NCBI GenBank assembly: GCA_000727475.1 | Contig: KL647288.1 | Span: forward strand, 4,025,604-4,089,603 | Direction: 5' to 3' | DNA length: 64,000 nucleotides | Origin: Sarcocystis neurona | Taxonomy: Eukaryota; Apicomplexa; Conoidasida; Eucoccidiorida; Sarcocystidae | In this document: positions 9,386-21,100 of the stretch, piece after piece | Numbering within the stretch: the stretch's first letter is position 1 | How the letters are laid out: the number at the start of each line of letters is the position of its first letter | Program-made: the position numbers and the translations under genes | Notes under the pieces: model-generated | The model's database searches: none | What the model was told of the DNA's origin: nothing | What the model saw: only the letters and a program-made list of their open reading frames with translations

Positions 9386-12032
9386 CGCAGCACGGCATGC
9401 AGGGACCTGCAGTCCTGCTCCTCGGTGTCGACAGCAGTCTGTGCTTCTCCCGCTGCTGAGGCTCGGCCGCAGCAGCCGTCTGCTGCAGCGAGCGACAGGT
9501 CGGCCTCACGCCGTGTTGAACAGCAACAGGAACAGCAGCAGCAGCAGTCGTAAGAGGCGTTTGACGACGCAGATCAGCAGCAGCAGCCTCACCGAAGAGA
9601 CGCACGGTCAAAAGAGACAGCCGTCGCGGCTGCTTCCCCCCAGCAGCAGCATGCCGTCCATTCGCCGCGCGCAGGCTGTATGTACATAGCTCAGCTGCTG
9701 CTGCTGTTGGTGTCAAGGGGTAAGTCCACGTGGAGCAGCTGCCGCGCACGGCCGCCGCGTATCCACTGGCCTGCTGCAAGGCCATATATCGAGGCTGCTG
9801 CCCCGCGTGCGTTCTCCTCACACGCTGTCTTCCCTACGCCGCATCCTCCTGCAAAAGGAGCAGCAACAGCAGACACGCTTAACAACAGCAGGTCCTTCCC
9901 CAGGCGCGCCTGTTCCAGCAGCAGCACCCTGCGACGGTAGACGCACACACAAGACACACGGCCTCTCCAAAGAGAGAGCTGCTCCCGCAGCAATGCATCA
10001 GATCGAAGCTGCACCCGCCACTACGCCCGCCAACGGCCGGGGAGCGCCGCCCTGTGTCTACGAGAGCAGCAGGAGCTCTGTCCAAGAGCAGCAGGCCTGC
10101 CACAGAGGCCCACAGAGACAACAATACGAAGAGAACTATACTGCTGCAGTCTTCATGGCGTCACCGGTGCACCACCGATCTGCTTCCTACACCTGCGGAT
10201 TGAAAGCCGCGCTGCTGCAGCTGCTGTTGGCTGGGCCACCGCCGGATGCACCTGCTGCCCGCGCACGCACAAGGCCGTGCCCTTCTGGCTCCTGCCTGCC
10301 GCTGCTGTGTGTCTGCTGTTGCTGCCGCACACGCGTAATCGCTGCCGCTTTCCTGTTGCTGTGGCTGTTGCTTCTCTGGTGCTCCTGCCGTCTGCGGCCC
10401 CCGCCGCTCTGGCTGCGTCGACTTGTTCGGGGCTCCCGCCGCAGAGCTGGCATTGCAGGGCCTCTTTTCCACTTGTCGCTGCGCTGTTTAAACTGCGCCT
10501 GTCCGCACGCATGACTTGCAGCAGGACCTGCTGCTATACTTTGGCTGCACTGGCAGCTTCGCGCCGCTCTTTTCCCAGCTCCTCCGTTCCACTGCCCGCT
10601 GGTCTTTGTTGCTGTTATGCAGCGTGCTGCGCTCATGCGTTTCCGCTGCGACTACTCAACAGGCTGTTTGAGTCCCGACATTTTGAGGACGTGCGCGAGC
10701 ACGTCCGGCAGGGGTCCGGCCGTGCCGCTGCTGTGCTGCTGCTGCGCTGCCTCTTCGTGTGATGGCTCGGAATTGTGTTACAGTTGCCCCCAAGGTGCTG
10801 CTCCTGGCGATCCACAAAGTTGCGGCGCCGGGCTGCTCCTGCTTCTCGTGTTGCTGGTTGCAGGCGGTGTGCGGCAGTCGGAGTGGCTTCAAAGAGGCAA
10901 CGATGTTGCTGGGGCTGCTCCTCTCCCTATAAATCGCTGGTACTCTTTTCGCGAAAGAACGGCAGCAGTCACAACCCCTGCCCAATATACCTGTTTCCAG
11001 CAGCAGTTAGTCCACGGAGAAGACGAAAGGCGGCCAGGACGCTGATGCGTGTGCCGCTACCGCACCTGGGAGAGTGACGGTAGCTGAAGAAGGCACTGGT
11101 GTTTCTACAACTGCCGTCAATTCAACGGTGTGTGTGAAGTGCCGCTGACACCGGCGTCCCGGGAAATAGTCATGGCGGCACGGGAGAGATATGTGTGCAC
11201 AGAGGGAAATAGGGGACGGGAAAAAGCGAACAGTGACGAGGGAAACATGAGGGAGAGGAAGAAGACGACGAAGCCAGGTGAACTGCATGCAGCCCGCCCA
11301 CTTGCATGCGGCAGTTGACGGGCACACTAGAAGGAATCACGCTGGGAGCAACTTTGTAGCATGTGGTATGGCCTTGCGACGACACAAACGCTGTTGAAAG
11401 ATATGAGCCACACGACACTGCTGCACGGAGAGACGCAAACGGGAGCGTATACTTTACACGCTATTGCAGCTCGCGGGCAGGTGCTGCAGCATCGCTGCTG
11501 TGCCGGTGGTTTGCTGTGCTGCTGCCGCTATTGCGGGCTGTGCGGCGAGGCTGCTAGTGCTTTGACGGCTGCAAAGATGTTACACCATGGGGAAGCGGCA
11601 GCCCTCGGGATTCCCTCCGTGCCCAACTACGCGGCAACGGGGACCAGCCAACGCGTGGTGGACCAGAGGTAATAAAATCTGACAGTTTGCAAGGAGACGC
11701 GACGGGTAAGCCGCCAGCAGCAGCTGCTGCTGTCGTGTACAGTTACTCCTGCTGCTGCTTGTATCAGTGGGGCGTCAGATCTTGATAGGCGAGGAGAAGG
11801 CGACCCTGCGGAGAGAGAGATAGAGAGACGGAGAGAGAGCTGCGTGGTCCGTGCGGGAGCAGCAACACCTGCAGGGGTGATGATGTAGGCAGAAGCCGCT
11901 TGGGTCGAGGCAGAACGAGGTCGGAAAGACAGGACTTTGCGGTGTCTGTACACCTGAGGGCGAACACGCAACACCTGGCGCTGCCGCTGGTGTTCTGCTT
12001 GCCTACTTGCGGCTACTGTCGCTTCTTGAAGG
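9386..12032. other. Upstream flank of the ApiAP2 gene; no gene assigned
   Basis: CTG/CAG-rich up to about 10.9 kb, then lower in repeats. Open frames exist on the minus strand (9,315-9,821 and 10,187-10,636) and on the plus strand (11,361-11,672, beginning with a real ATG), but none has a recognisable domain. The minus-strand stretches could be 5' UTR or upstream exons of the ApiAP2 gene. I cannot place a promoter or transcription start. Confidence 0.4.
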
Positions 12033-12308
12033 CTACTTTTGTTGTTGGTGGTGCCGCTGTCGCTGCTCCTGAAGCTGCTGCTGGCCGTGCAGCTGGTGCT
12101 GTTGCTGTTGCGGTGGCCGCCGTTCAGGTGAGGTCTTCCCGCTGCCGGGCCGCGCGGGTGCCGTCGTAACGGCGAACTGCACCGGCGCTAGCGCAAGAGC
12201 GCTGAAGCAAAGAACGGGTATTTCAGACAAAGAGCACATGCGAGGCAGCAGCAGCAGCAGGATAGAGAACGGAAGGCAAGCAGAGAAGCGGTGAAGTCCT
12301 ATACACAT
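12033..12308 (-). CDS. Possible small secreted-type Gln-rich protein
   Basis: A 91-codon frame from ATG at 12,308 to TAG at 12,033. The N-terminus has a hydrophobic run (CLPFSILLLLLP) that could serve as a signal peptide or anchor; the C-terminal third is Gln/His-rich. No family is recognised. It shares its start region with a plus-strand ORF beginning at 12,307, so at most one of the two may be real. It could also be a 5' exon of the ApiAP2 gene downstream. Confidence 0.2.
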   Translation of the reverse strand: MCIGLHRFSACLPFSILLLLLPRMCSLSEIPVLCFSALALAPVQFAVTTAPARPGSGKTSPERRPPQQQQHQLHGQQQLQEQRQRHHQQQK

Positions 12309-12669
12309 GGAGCACGGCCGGGACACAGCGTCGTCAGCGGCCACCGAGAAGAGAGTTAGAAAGAGAAGGACCAGGGACAGCGAAGCACTCTCTCGAGTGC
12401 GAAGGCGCCGCGGCCTGTCAAGGCTTTCGGGTGTGCAGCTTCCGTCTACCCAAATTTGCCAAGTGAAATCTACTTTGTTGTGTCGGTGGCTTGCTGTGGC
12501 TGCTGCGCCACTCTGCTGCTCCTGGGAGTACCCGCTTTGGCTGTGTGCTGCCCCGGGGCTGCTGCACCCCGGCGCTGCCGCCGCCGCTGTTGCCGCGAGC
12601 GTTGCCGTGTTGTCGCTGCGCTGCGCAGCCGTCGTGCAGTGGCCGAAGGGTCGGTCGAATGTATGCTGA
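12307..12669 (+). CDS. Possible small protein with basic N-terminus and hydrophobic segments
   Basis: A 120-codon frame with ATG at 12,307. A strongly basic stretch (KRVRKRRTRD) near residues 15-24 is followed by Ala/Leu/Val-rich segments that look membrane-compatible. No family is recognised, and the Ala-rich part may only reflect GCT repeats. It diverges from the 12,033-12,308 ORF. Confidence 0.2.
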   Translation: MEHGRDTASSAATEKRVRKRRTRDSEALSRVRRRRGLSRLSGVQLPSTQICQVKSTLLCRWLAVAAAPLCCSWEYPLWLCAAPGLLHPGAAAAAVAASVAVLSLRCAAVVQWPKGRSNVC

Positions 12670-15600
12670 ACTACGAAGCCTATATTGGTATACGGTAGGG
12701 AAATATATATATGTGGTGAAGTTGACAAAGCATGGGGAGTCCAGGTGCACAGTCACTCGAGACAGGCCGAATTGTATGCGGAAGAAGACGCGATCTTCGC
12801 AGATGAGGGGGAAACCCGCGCAGTCGACGTGACACTCGATTCCAGAGAACGGAACATGTAGGGAGCACACACAGAGGCCTTCGTACAGATGCACAAAAAT
12901 GTCGTCGTCTTCGTGACGGCCACTGAGTCCTTGTAAACAGACCCAAGAAGGTGGATCTTGAAAATATTAACTTGACAAAGGACGGAACATACTGATGGAT
13001 CTTGAAGATACACGTGTGACAAGAACAGCACCTCGTGAGGACTTGCTGAGACAAGAACCCGGCTACTGGAAGCGTACGCTGAGGATGCACCGAGGAACAC
13101 AGCCAGCGCGCACGTGATCTTTTAAGGCTTCTGTTCCAAAAGGATATGCCGTGAAGAATACCAGTTAGGGAGAGAGATGCATCTTGAACGTGACTAAGGA
13201 TGACTAAACAGGCGGGTTCTCACGAAGGTCTCGTAACTGTCAAGGCGCATCTTGAACGCAATTAAGGACCACCAAACAGGCGAGGTCTAATAACTTTCAG
13301 TATCCAGCTTGAAAAAAGCTCACTTGTCCAGGTTGACGAATAGATCCCCTTTCAAGTACTGAGAAGTATTTGGTACAAGTCTTCATTAGCACACGCCTTC
13401 ATCCAGAGGAAAGGGGGAGCTTCAGTCCCGTAGCAGCAGCGCACATACGCAGCCGTGCAGCTACCATGCAAGACACAGCTCGTTGTCAGTACGTGTCGCG
13501 GCAAATACCTGCGAAGGATTGAAGAAATCGAGTTGAAAGGTTTTTCCTGGAGAAGTTCTCTAAAAGGGGGCTAACATGATCCCGGGATGTCTACGCAACG
13601 ACGAGGCAGTGCCCTTCTACGTCGCTGGAATGCATGAATGTATGCGTACAACCCGCCTATCTGCCTGTACGTTTGTGGGTCTGTACATACTCTAACGTAT
13701 GGAAAACTCGAGTGAGTTCACCTTAGGTGCAATTGCACAGGATACTTCCTGGTATTTTCTCAAGTTTTTTCCTTTGTAGCATTAGCCCCGCTGTTTCTTA
13801 GAAGTCCTTCCTGCAGGGAAGCATTGTGTACGTTTTTTTACTCTTGCTGACCTCTATTGTGCATACTTCGAAATAGCGTACAGCTCAGTAACTTGTAGTC
13901 GGCCTCCCTGCAGGAAATTACGTTGCGTCGCACCGTCGCAGGGAAAAGGTGGGACTGAGAACATACTTCTTATTTGCACACGAGAGAAACGCTCGTAATC
14001 AGCCTCTTCACAAGCGACAGAGTATACAACTTTCCACAGCACACCACTATGATTCACTTGACAGCGAGGCGCCAGAGACTACCGTACTCGCGACAACCGA
14101 CAGGCACTCGTTTATCCCGGCGGCCACTGCAATAAGTACTACGTATCTGTAGAGTCACCGAGTCATGTACACAATGGGGCATTAGTGAATTAACATAGAA
14201 CTCGCCTTGAAAGACGTATGTCAGTCAGCTGCGTGAGCTCACTAATTCCTTAAGAGTCTACAAAATTACAGGCCATACGGTGGTCATGTGGGAATGCTCT
14301 TCATTTGGTTGCACCACAGTACACATACTGATAGTAGGATGCGTCGAGTCAGTGCGGGGGTGTATATAGTACTTTACGTGACGGTGCCAAGGCACACATG
14401 ATGACTGATATCTGTGCTCATTATCCGCCTTCGTTATCAACGAGAAAATTCAAGATTTCTGCTAGTCTCTGAGAGATACTGTAGCTCCCTTAATACGGGT
14501 ACCACCACTGTCTCTGCTGGGTGTGGTACCTCGCTTGAATTCGCGTAATTATGATGTGCGACACTTTCTTATCCCCGCGCCTCCCATGCGGCTCCGCAGT
14601 TACTTTATTTCAATTCTTGTTTGGCAAAGCAGTACCAAGATGTTTGTGATACTGACACAGTGGAGGGCCTACTCACGGTCTGAAGTGCAGTTCTTCCCCT
14701 TTTAAGTCAGGTATTTTCTACCCAGCTTCCATTCACGCCACTGCCTACGTGCTGAGGAGGCGGGAAATCGCAACGCAGTCCCGTCGGGGATGATTGCTGG
14801 AGAGATTCTGGTGAGTACGAAATGTCACGCTTTGGCGTGGGTGGCTCGCATTTTCCAGTTATTTGCGGGTGTCACGAAGAAGAGTCACTACAGGCTGACT
14901 CTGGAAGAATTGACTGGAGTTCTGCTTGAACTTGCAAAACCCAAAAGCGCTTGGCTTCACGCATGGTACCAGTCACTTCCATTGTGCTGTACGAGCATAT
15001 CGATGAAATCGCGAGTTGCGCAACTTTAGCACGTCCGTCGGGCTGCATCGTAGCGCCTCGTGAAAACGAGAAGTGGCAAACGCTGACAAGTAAACTTACC
15101 CTAATGATTCTGCTGAAGAATACGAAATGTAGGGAGCTGCCTCCTCGAATTCACATGCCATATGATAGTGTGCCTTCATAAAATTTCACACACGAAATTG
15201 CTGTTCCGTCGTGTAGTTAGGCGAGGCGCTGGTTCCTGTTTGTTGAGCAGACGGCACTCACACGTCGTGTCCGACGAGGGCACATGAACGGGCGCTACGC
15301 AAGGAATTCAGATAGCCTCTGACAAGAATGATGTTGCGCATTGTGCTTGTACGCCTGTACACGTAAGCGTGTGCAGTGGTAAAGGAGCTAGAGCGTAGTG
15401 CGTAGACGTACATGCTAACTTCCTCCTACTTCCCTGAGAATCTGTCTCAGGAGACGCTGATATCGTGGGTCAGCTTGCGGCGTGTCCACGTGAAAACTAG
15501 AGCGGGCGTAAAACCGTACATCTGAGAAGGTTTCAACGGACACATGAATACGTCGTGGCAAGTGTTCGTCGCGAAGTTTCTTTCACAAGTAACCCTTTAG

Positions 15601-18189
15601 AGTGCAAACTACTTTATAATGCACTTCTGCCCGGTCATGCTGTACGCTTCGATAAATCATCCGGTGGCGAACCTACAGAAATCTGGAAGCGCGCGAAATG
15701 GCCGCAAAGTGATACACTTTCGAAGCATACATGCACCACCCTAGGCGGACACATCTACATCGATTTTCTGGGGTGGTCACTCGCCACCAGCTCTGACATT
15801 CCACGGTGACTACGCGTGGCCACTTGCGCTCTTCCAATATGCGCAGCTGCCCACCCCGATTACTAGAAAGTTCTTTCTGCTCGGAGGCAGGGAAGCACTC
15901 AGCATGGTTTTACCTGTTTCACAGTCTTTATGGCAGACGCCGGTCTCAAGGGGTAGCACATTTGGTCACCCAAAGATATTGACGTTAAGGTTCACAACTA
16001 CTACGCACAGCCCCCTCGAGCGTGTCTATATTCACCTCTTCGCACACATAGGTGGGCATTCGTGCACTGCTTCGTTGACTCGGCATCCGACCTCCGTGCG
16101 CGCATACCCACATGTGCTGACGTACAAACGTCAGTCGTTATCTGTGGGCAGGGGCCTTCACCCCTTCTCTAAGCAGGCTCAAGCCTGCTTCCTGTTGAGT
16201 TCATAGTAGACGACAAGGAGCTGTGCAAATCGGCTTTTCCCTTCACCATGTAGCATGTGTCAATCTCGATTGTTTCCATCGCCAGTCAAAATGCCCTTGT
16301 CACGAAATTACCCATTGACTTCTTTTCGCGCATGACCCCCTATTCTGACTGCAGCTGGCCCACAGAACGTACAGCAGCGTTCCTCTCCTTGCCCGTCTTC
16401 CCCCCTGTGCGTGTGCACAGTGTGCGCCCGTTGTGCACGAGAATGGTAGACACCGCTTTACACCGTTCAACCACGGAGGAGGAAGTGCTTGTGTGAAGAT
16501 TATGTGAAAACTTGTCTGTTTTACTGGACACGCCAACAGAACAACTTCAGGCAACTATTGAATACTGGATTGCCGTACTGGAAACGCCGAAACAACAATA
16601 AGCGGCTGCGCAGGTGCCCCCCACTCGAGAGAAGAAGCTTGCAGGGATGGAAGGACCGCGTTTTTCCGACAGCTCATTCGTGGCAATGCAGGGTTGGAAT
16701 CGTGTTGCCGTCACGGACAGAAAGTGTAAGGAAGGTGGCTTTCAACCTGGACGTTTTCCTTCCGTTCAGCAACTTTCTCATTTGGAACAAGTCAACTGTG
16801 GTGCGTGAGGAAAATCTGTTGCGCCTCCAGTCTGTGGCATAGGGAGTCCTTTGTTTACAAGAAAAACCCTTCTAAGACACGTCCTCTTGCAAAAAAATTC
16901 CCCATTCCGTAAAACTTGTGTGTCCGCCGGAGTGCAACAGCACCGCTTCGTTGCGTCTTCGCCGACTGCTTGCCGTCCGAATAATCCACCCTCCCTTGTA
17001 CGAGTGGAACCACCACACCTCCGCGGACGCCCCAACCCAGCAGCGCGCGCGAAGAGTGGCGGGCTGGTCCTGTCCGCACACGTTTTTGTTCTCGTTAAAA
17101 TTCTACGCGATACAGCACAGACGCTACTAAGAGGAGCTAAAGAGTTTTTCTCTCCTCTGAGTTCTCAGGGTCCGACCAAGTCATTGTAGTGCTGGGATGC
17201 GATTCGGTGTTGCTGCTTTCTCATCTCTCTCCAGCGTACCCGGGTGTTTGTAGCCTCTGCACTAAAGCGCCGGTTTCCTGAATAATTAATCATCTGCAAT
17301 CTTCAGCTGTCTGTCACTCGCTGGTCTCACTTGATAGAACAGACTAATAAACACTGGCGATAATTCGCTCGTTCGCCCTCGTCTCCCCTTTCTCTGCTCG
17401 TTCCGAGCTCTCACGTGTGCGTGGGTGCGACCCTGAAACGTCCCCCGTAGGGGACGACACCCTCCAGGACAACAGCTACAGCGTCCTGCCGCCAACGCCC
17501 GCACATGTCTTCTCCAGGCAGGTAAGTACGTAGGAACTCACGCACACACCCACCCACCCACATACACACACACACATACACCGACACACCCATAAACAAA
17601 CGATACGCACACACACACGTACGCACTGCATAAATGTAAGTGTTCCACTTTTCTGCGTTACGCGTGGCCACTCGAGCATTCGGGTGCGTGTCGGTCCACG
17701 TAAAAGCCTCCAACATCGCAAGTCAACAGAGTCTCCTTTTTTCCGTCGGGGAGTCCTGCTGTGTGTACGGCGGCGCTGGTTCCACGTCCTACTGCTTCCC
17801 ATTCAATCAGCGATGTAGGACCCATCGTGCTGGTTAATCAGTCTGTCCATTCCTGCCCGAAGAGCGTAAGTAGCTTTGTTGTCGACAAGTCCCCGGACCG
17901 CTTTTCTGTGCGGGCTCGCCACTTTTTGTCCCGCACACTGCGTCATGTGAACCGAACCACTTTCTCGCGTTGTCGCGTTTTCCTTCACCGTGAATTGCCG
18001 CCGTTTTGGTGGCTATGCATAATATCACATCCCATGCTACTGGACTAACTTCTCCCCTCTGCAGCATTCGGCTGGACTACAAGGGTGCCTACTTTCTGAC
18101 AAGCTAAGCTGAAATTTTCTCCAAGGCGTTGCACTGCTTGCTCTCTAGTATTCAACCTTTCCAGTTTCGCCCTCCCTGCTGACGAGGAA
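12670..18189. other. Repeat-poor region without an assigned gene
   Basis: No CAG runs and balanced composition. Short open frames occur (for example 14,790-15,029, 14,951-15,181 and 15,555-15,809, all plus) with protein-like composition but no recognisable motif or convincing paired splice sites. Short exons like those at 36-42 kb could be hidden here. A CA/TG-rich microsatellite lies at about 17,540-17,620. The last 300 bases are the upstream region of the ORF starting at 18,190. Confidence 0.4.
13178..13305. repeat. Diverged direct repeat, period about 68 bp
   Basis: The block around GCATCTTGAACG, a TAA-rich spacer and AAACAGGCG, then GGTCT, occurs at 13,179 and again at 13,247. Weaker copies of the GATCTTGAA core appear at about 12,953 and 12,997. 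No coding meaning is seen. Confidence 0.6.
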
Positions 18190-21100
18190 ATGTTTCCGGG
18201 CAGGTCAGTTTCCTCACGGGTTTCACAGGACTTTCATTCGTGTCCGCCAACACCCCGGGAACTTTCGTCTCCCCCTGCAAGAAAACAAGTCTGTCCGGCT
18301 ACCCTTCCAGCGTCCTTCAACAGCTCTAACAGATATTTCTCAGTTTCTGGCGTCTTTTCCGGCGCTACACATGACACGCTCACGCCCGCTTCTGCGACCC
18401 CGCCCCGCTCGCCTCACAAGACTGTTACTGAGGGCGTTTCAGCAGGCAACCAAGATCCGCTCAACCAACCTGCGGTCGTTTTCTCAAAATACAAAGTGAC
18501 TGGTTCCTGTGATCCAACTATTTTTGAGACTAAGCAGGGCTTAACTGCCGATCCACGACAAGCGTTCGACCTCTCCGGTCGTCCAGCCCCACGCTCCGCG
18601 ACTCCTGAAGCAGGTGGTCCTGATCACCTGGTTCTGGGTGCACAGGGCACTTCTTATGCAACGCTTCAACGTCGTGGCCCTGCACAGCTCAGCACTAGAG
18701 AAGGCAACTCAAAGATTGTCAGTACGAATTTCCAAACGCGTGCCACTTACAGCGTAGGTAGACCTGATACTACAAAACACAGTTTTCACTCTACTCACCC
18801 TCCTCCTCCTCTAACACGCCCTCTTGCCACCTCGACGCTTCTCAAAAAAGAAAGGCAGGAGGAACCAGGAGCCGCTATGAAGTCGGCGGCTGCCTGCTCC
18901 GCAGAACCACAGGAGGCGTTTGAATTTCTGCAGCCCTCCCGCGACTTGGCTGAACCCGAGCCGCCGGCGGCGTTCTCACGTGGTATCTCTCTGAATCATC
19001 AGAGTCTGCTGCCCCGGTCGCAGACAGAGAATTACTACGTCAAGAGTAGTGAAGATTTTTTTACGTTCACTCGTCCCCTGCAACGACGTTTCGTGTCACC
19101 CTTCGCCCGTCCGGGTGACTGCGATGCCCTGGAAAGACAACTGCAGGTGCACGACCAGCTCTCTGCTCAGGGATCCAGCGTCTGCGGTGGGATTTCTCTC
19201 TCTACTGGGACGGCTGCTGAAGGCCAGTCGACCCGGTGGACAGACGCTGCAGCCCGTGCGGCGTCGGTTCAGGAGAAGGCTGTCACTTCTTCTTTGCGAC
19301 CGGCCTCTCAGCCCCTGGCGGCCCAGTACACTGCCCACCCGGACGACACCAGCGGCGACCAAATGGCAAGGGACTTCTACAGCGGCTCTGGTAGCAGCGC
19401 ATCCGCCGTCAGCCGCAGCCAGGCTGTTCTTTTAGAAACTCAGGCGTCTTCTGCAGAGCAGCGTACCGAGTCAAGATGGCGAGCGAACTCAACGAGGCCC
19501 CCTGTGTCGGGGCGAGGGTACATTGCAGCACCTGAATCCCCGAGACAGCAGCATCAGGGGCAGCAGCAAGAGCAGCTCCAGCTAGCGGTCTTCTCCAACC
19601 GCAACGGCGAGCCACTGGCTGAGTCGTGCGGCAGATTCTACGACAGTGGCGACGGGCTTGCACGGGCACGAGGGGATGAGCGCCGCCTGAGATGTGCAAC
19701 AGCTGCGGGAATACGGCTATCTGAGTCTTCTACTGTCTCACCTGCCGCTTCGAACTACGCAGACTCCAGGATATCGCACGACCCCGTAGCTCGGGAACTG
19801 CAGCAGCATCAAAGCGACTTCACGGGAGACACACAACGCCGTTTCCCTGTTAGAGAAGGTACTGCAGCAACACCGCGGGACACGAGAGCGGGCCCTTCCA
19901 CCAGGGAAGCGCAGCAAAGCTACCCATCTCGTGCTACTGGGGGCGACACCACCGCTGCCACCAGGACCCACGACAACCACGGCAGCCAAAGTGGCATCAT
20001 GCCTGCTAAGGACGTCGCGACAACAGGATCCGCGTATGGGTCTGGCCCGGGTTTCTGCGGCAGCAATACTCCTTTTTTATCCGTCCGCGGTCCCCGTGCT
20101 GCGGCAGAGCGTGCGTACTTTGATATGAGTCGAGGAACTCACGTTGCCGGAGCAGCCGACAACGATGGAGAAGAAATACCTCGGCCGCAGACACAACTTC
20201 CTTCAGGTGCTGTTGCTGCTGCTGCACATCGCACTTTTGTAGAAGGCAGCGCACCGCACCCAGCGCTGGCGCCAGCAGCGGACGCGATGACGGGTGGGTT
20301 CCAGGAGAAGCAGAAGCAACACTTTCTTTTGGGCGGCAGCCGCTCTTTACGCAGTTCGGCTGTTGCGACAGAGAAAACACCGGAGGACACGCCGCTGCCT
20401 CAGGGAGAGTCAAGCAACTTAAGCTGCAGCGGCGACGTGCACAGCAGCAGAGGCAGCCGCAGACATGACCGAGAGAGGAGCAGGGGCACCAGGCAACAGC
20501 AGCCGCGCGCCGGGAGAAGAAGCCACCACCACCACCACCGGAAAGGCAAAAACAGCAGCAACAGCGCGGCTGTGGACGGGCCGTTGATTAGTGGCTTGTC
20601 CGGAGGGACTGCTCACTCAGCAGGGGGAGAAGAATCATTGCATGCTCCACCTCAAAGGAGAAGGGGAGCTGAGTCGTACGGTAGCAGTGGGGGCAGCCAC
20701 GACAGCAGCGGTGGCAGCAGCAGCGGCAACTTGCTTCACCTGTCGTCCTTCCAACTCCCTGGCAGGGACCGTCATGCTGCTGGCCCAGCTGCTTCTTCCT
20801 CCTTTGCCGGGGCCGGAAGTGTTGACACTGCGCCACCGCTTGCCGCTCGAACTCACCTAGCAACAACAGCAGCAGCAGCAGGAGACTCACTGCAGTCGCA
20901 GCGACTGGGCCTCTACACCGGAGAGGCACGCCCTGCAGCAGCAGCAGCGGAGTTGTTGCCTGTCGTGCGCGATGGCAGCACCAGGGGCGGCCTGACCAGT
21001 TACTTGGATCCTGGTGCTGCAGCAATAGCAGCTCGAGGAGAAGGAGAGAAGCATGCAGACGTGGGGGTAGTCCCGCAAGGAGGTACTGAGGAAGAGCGCA

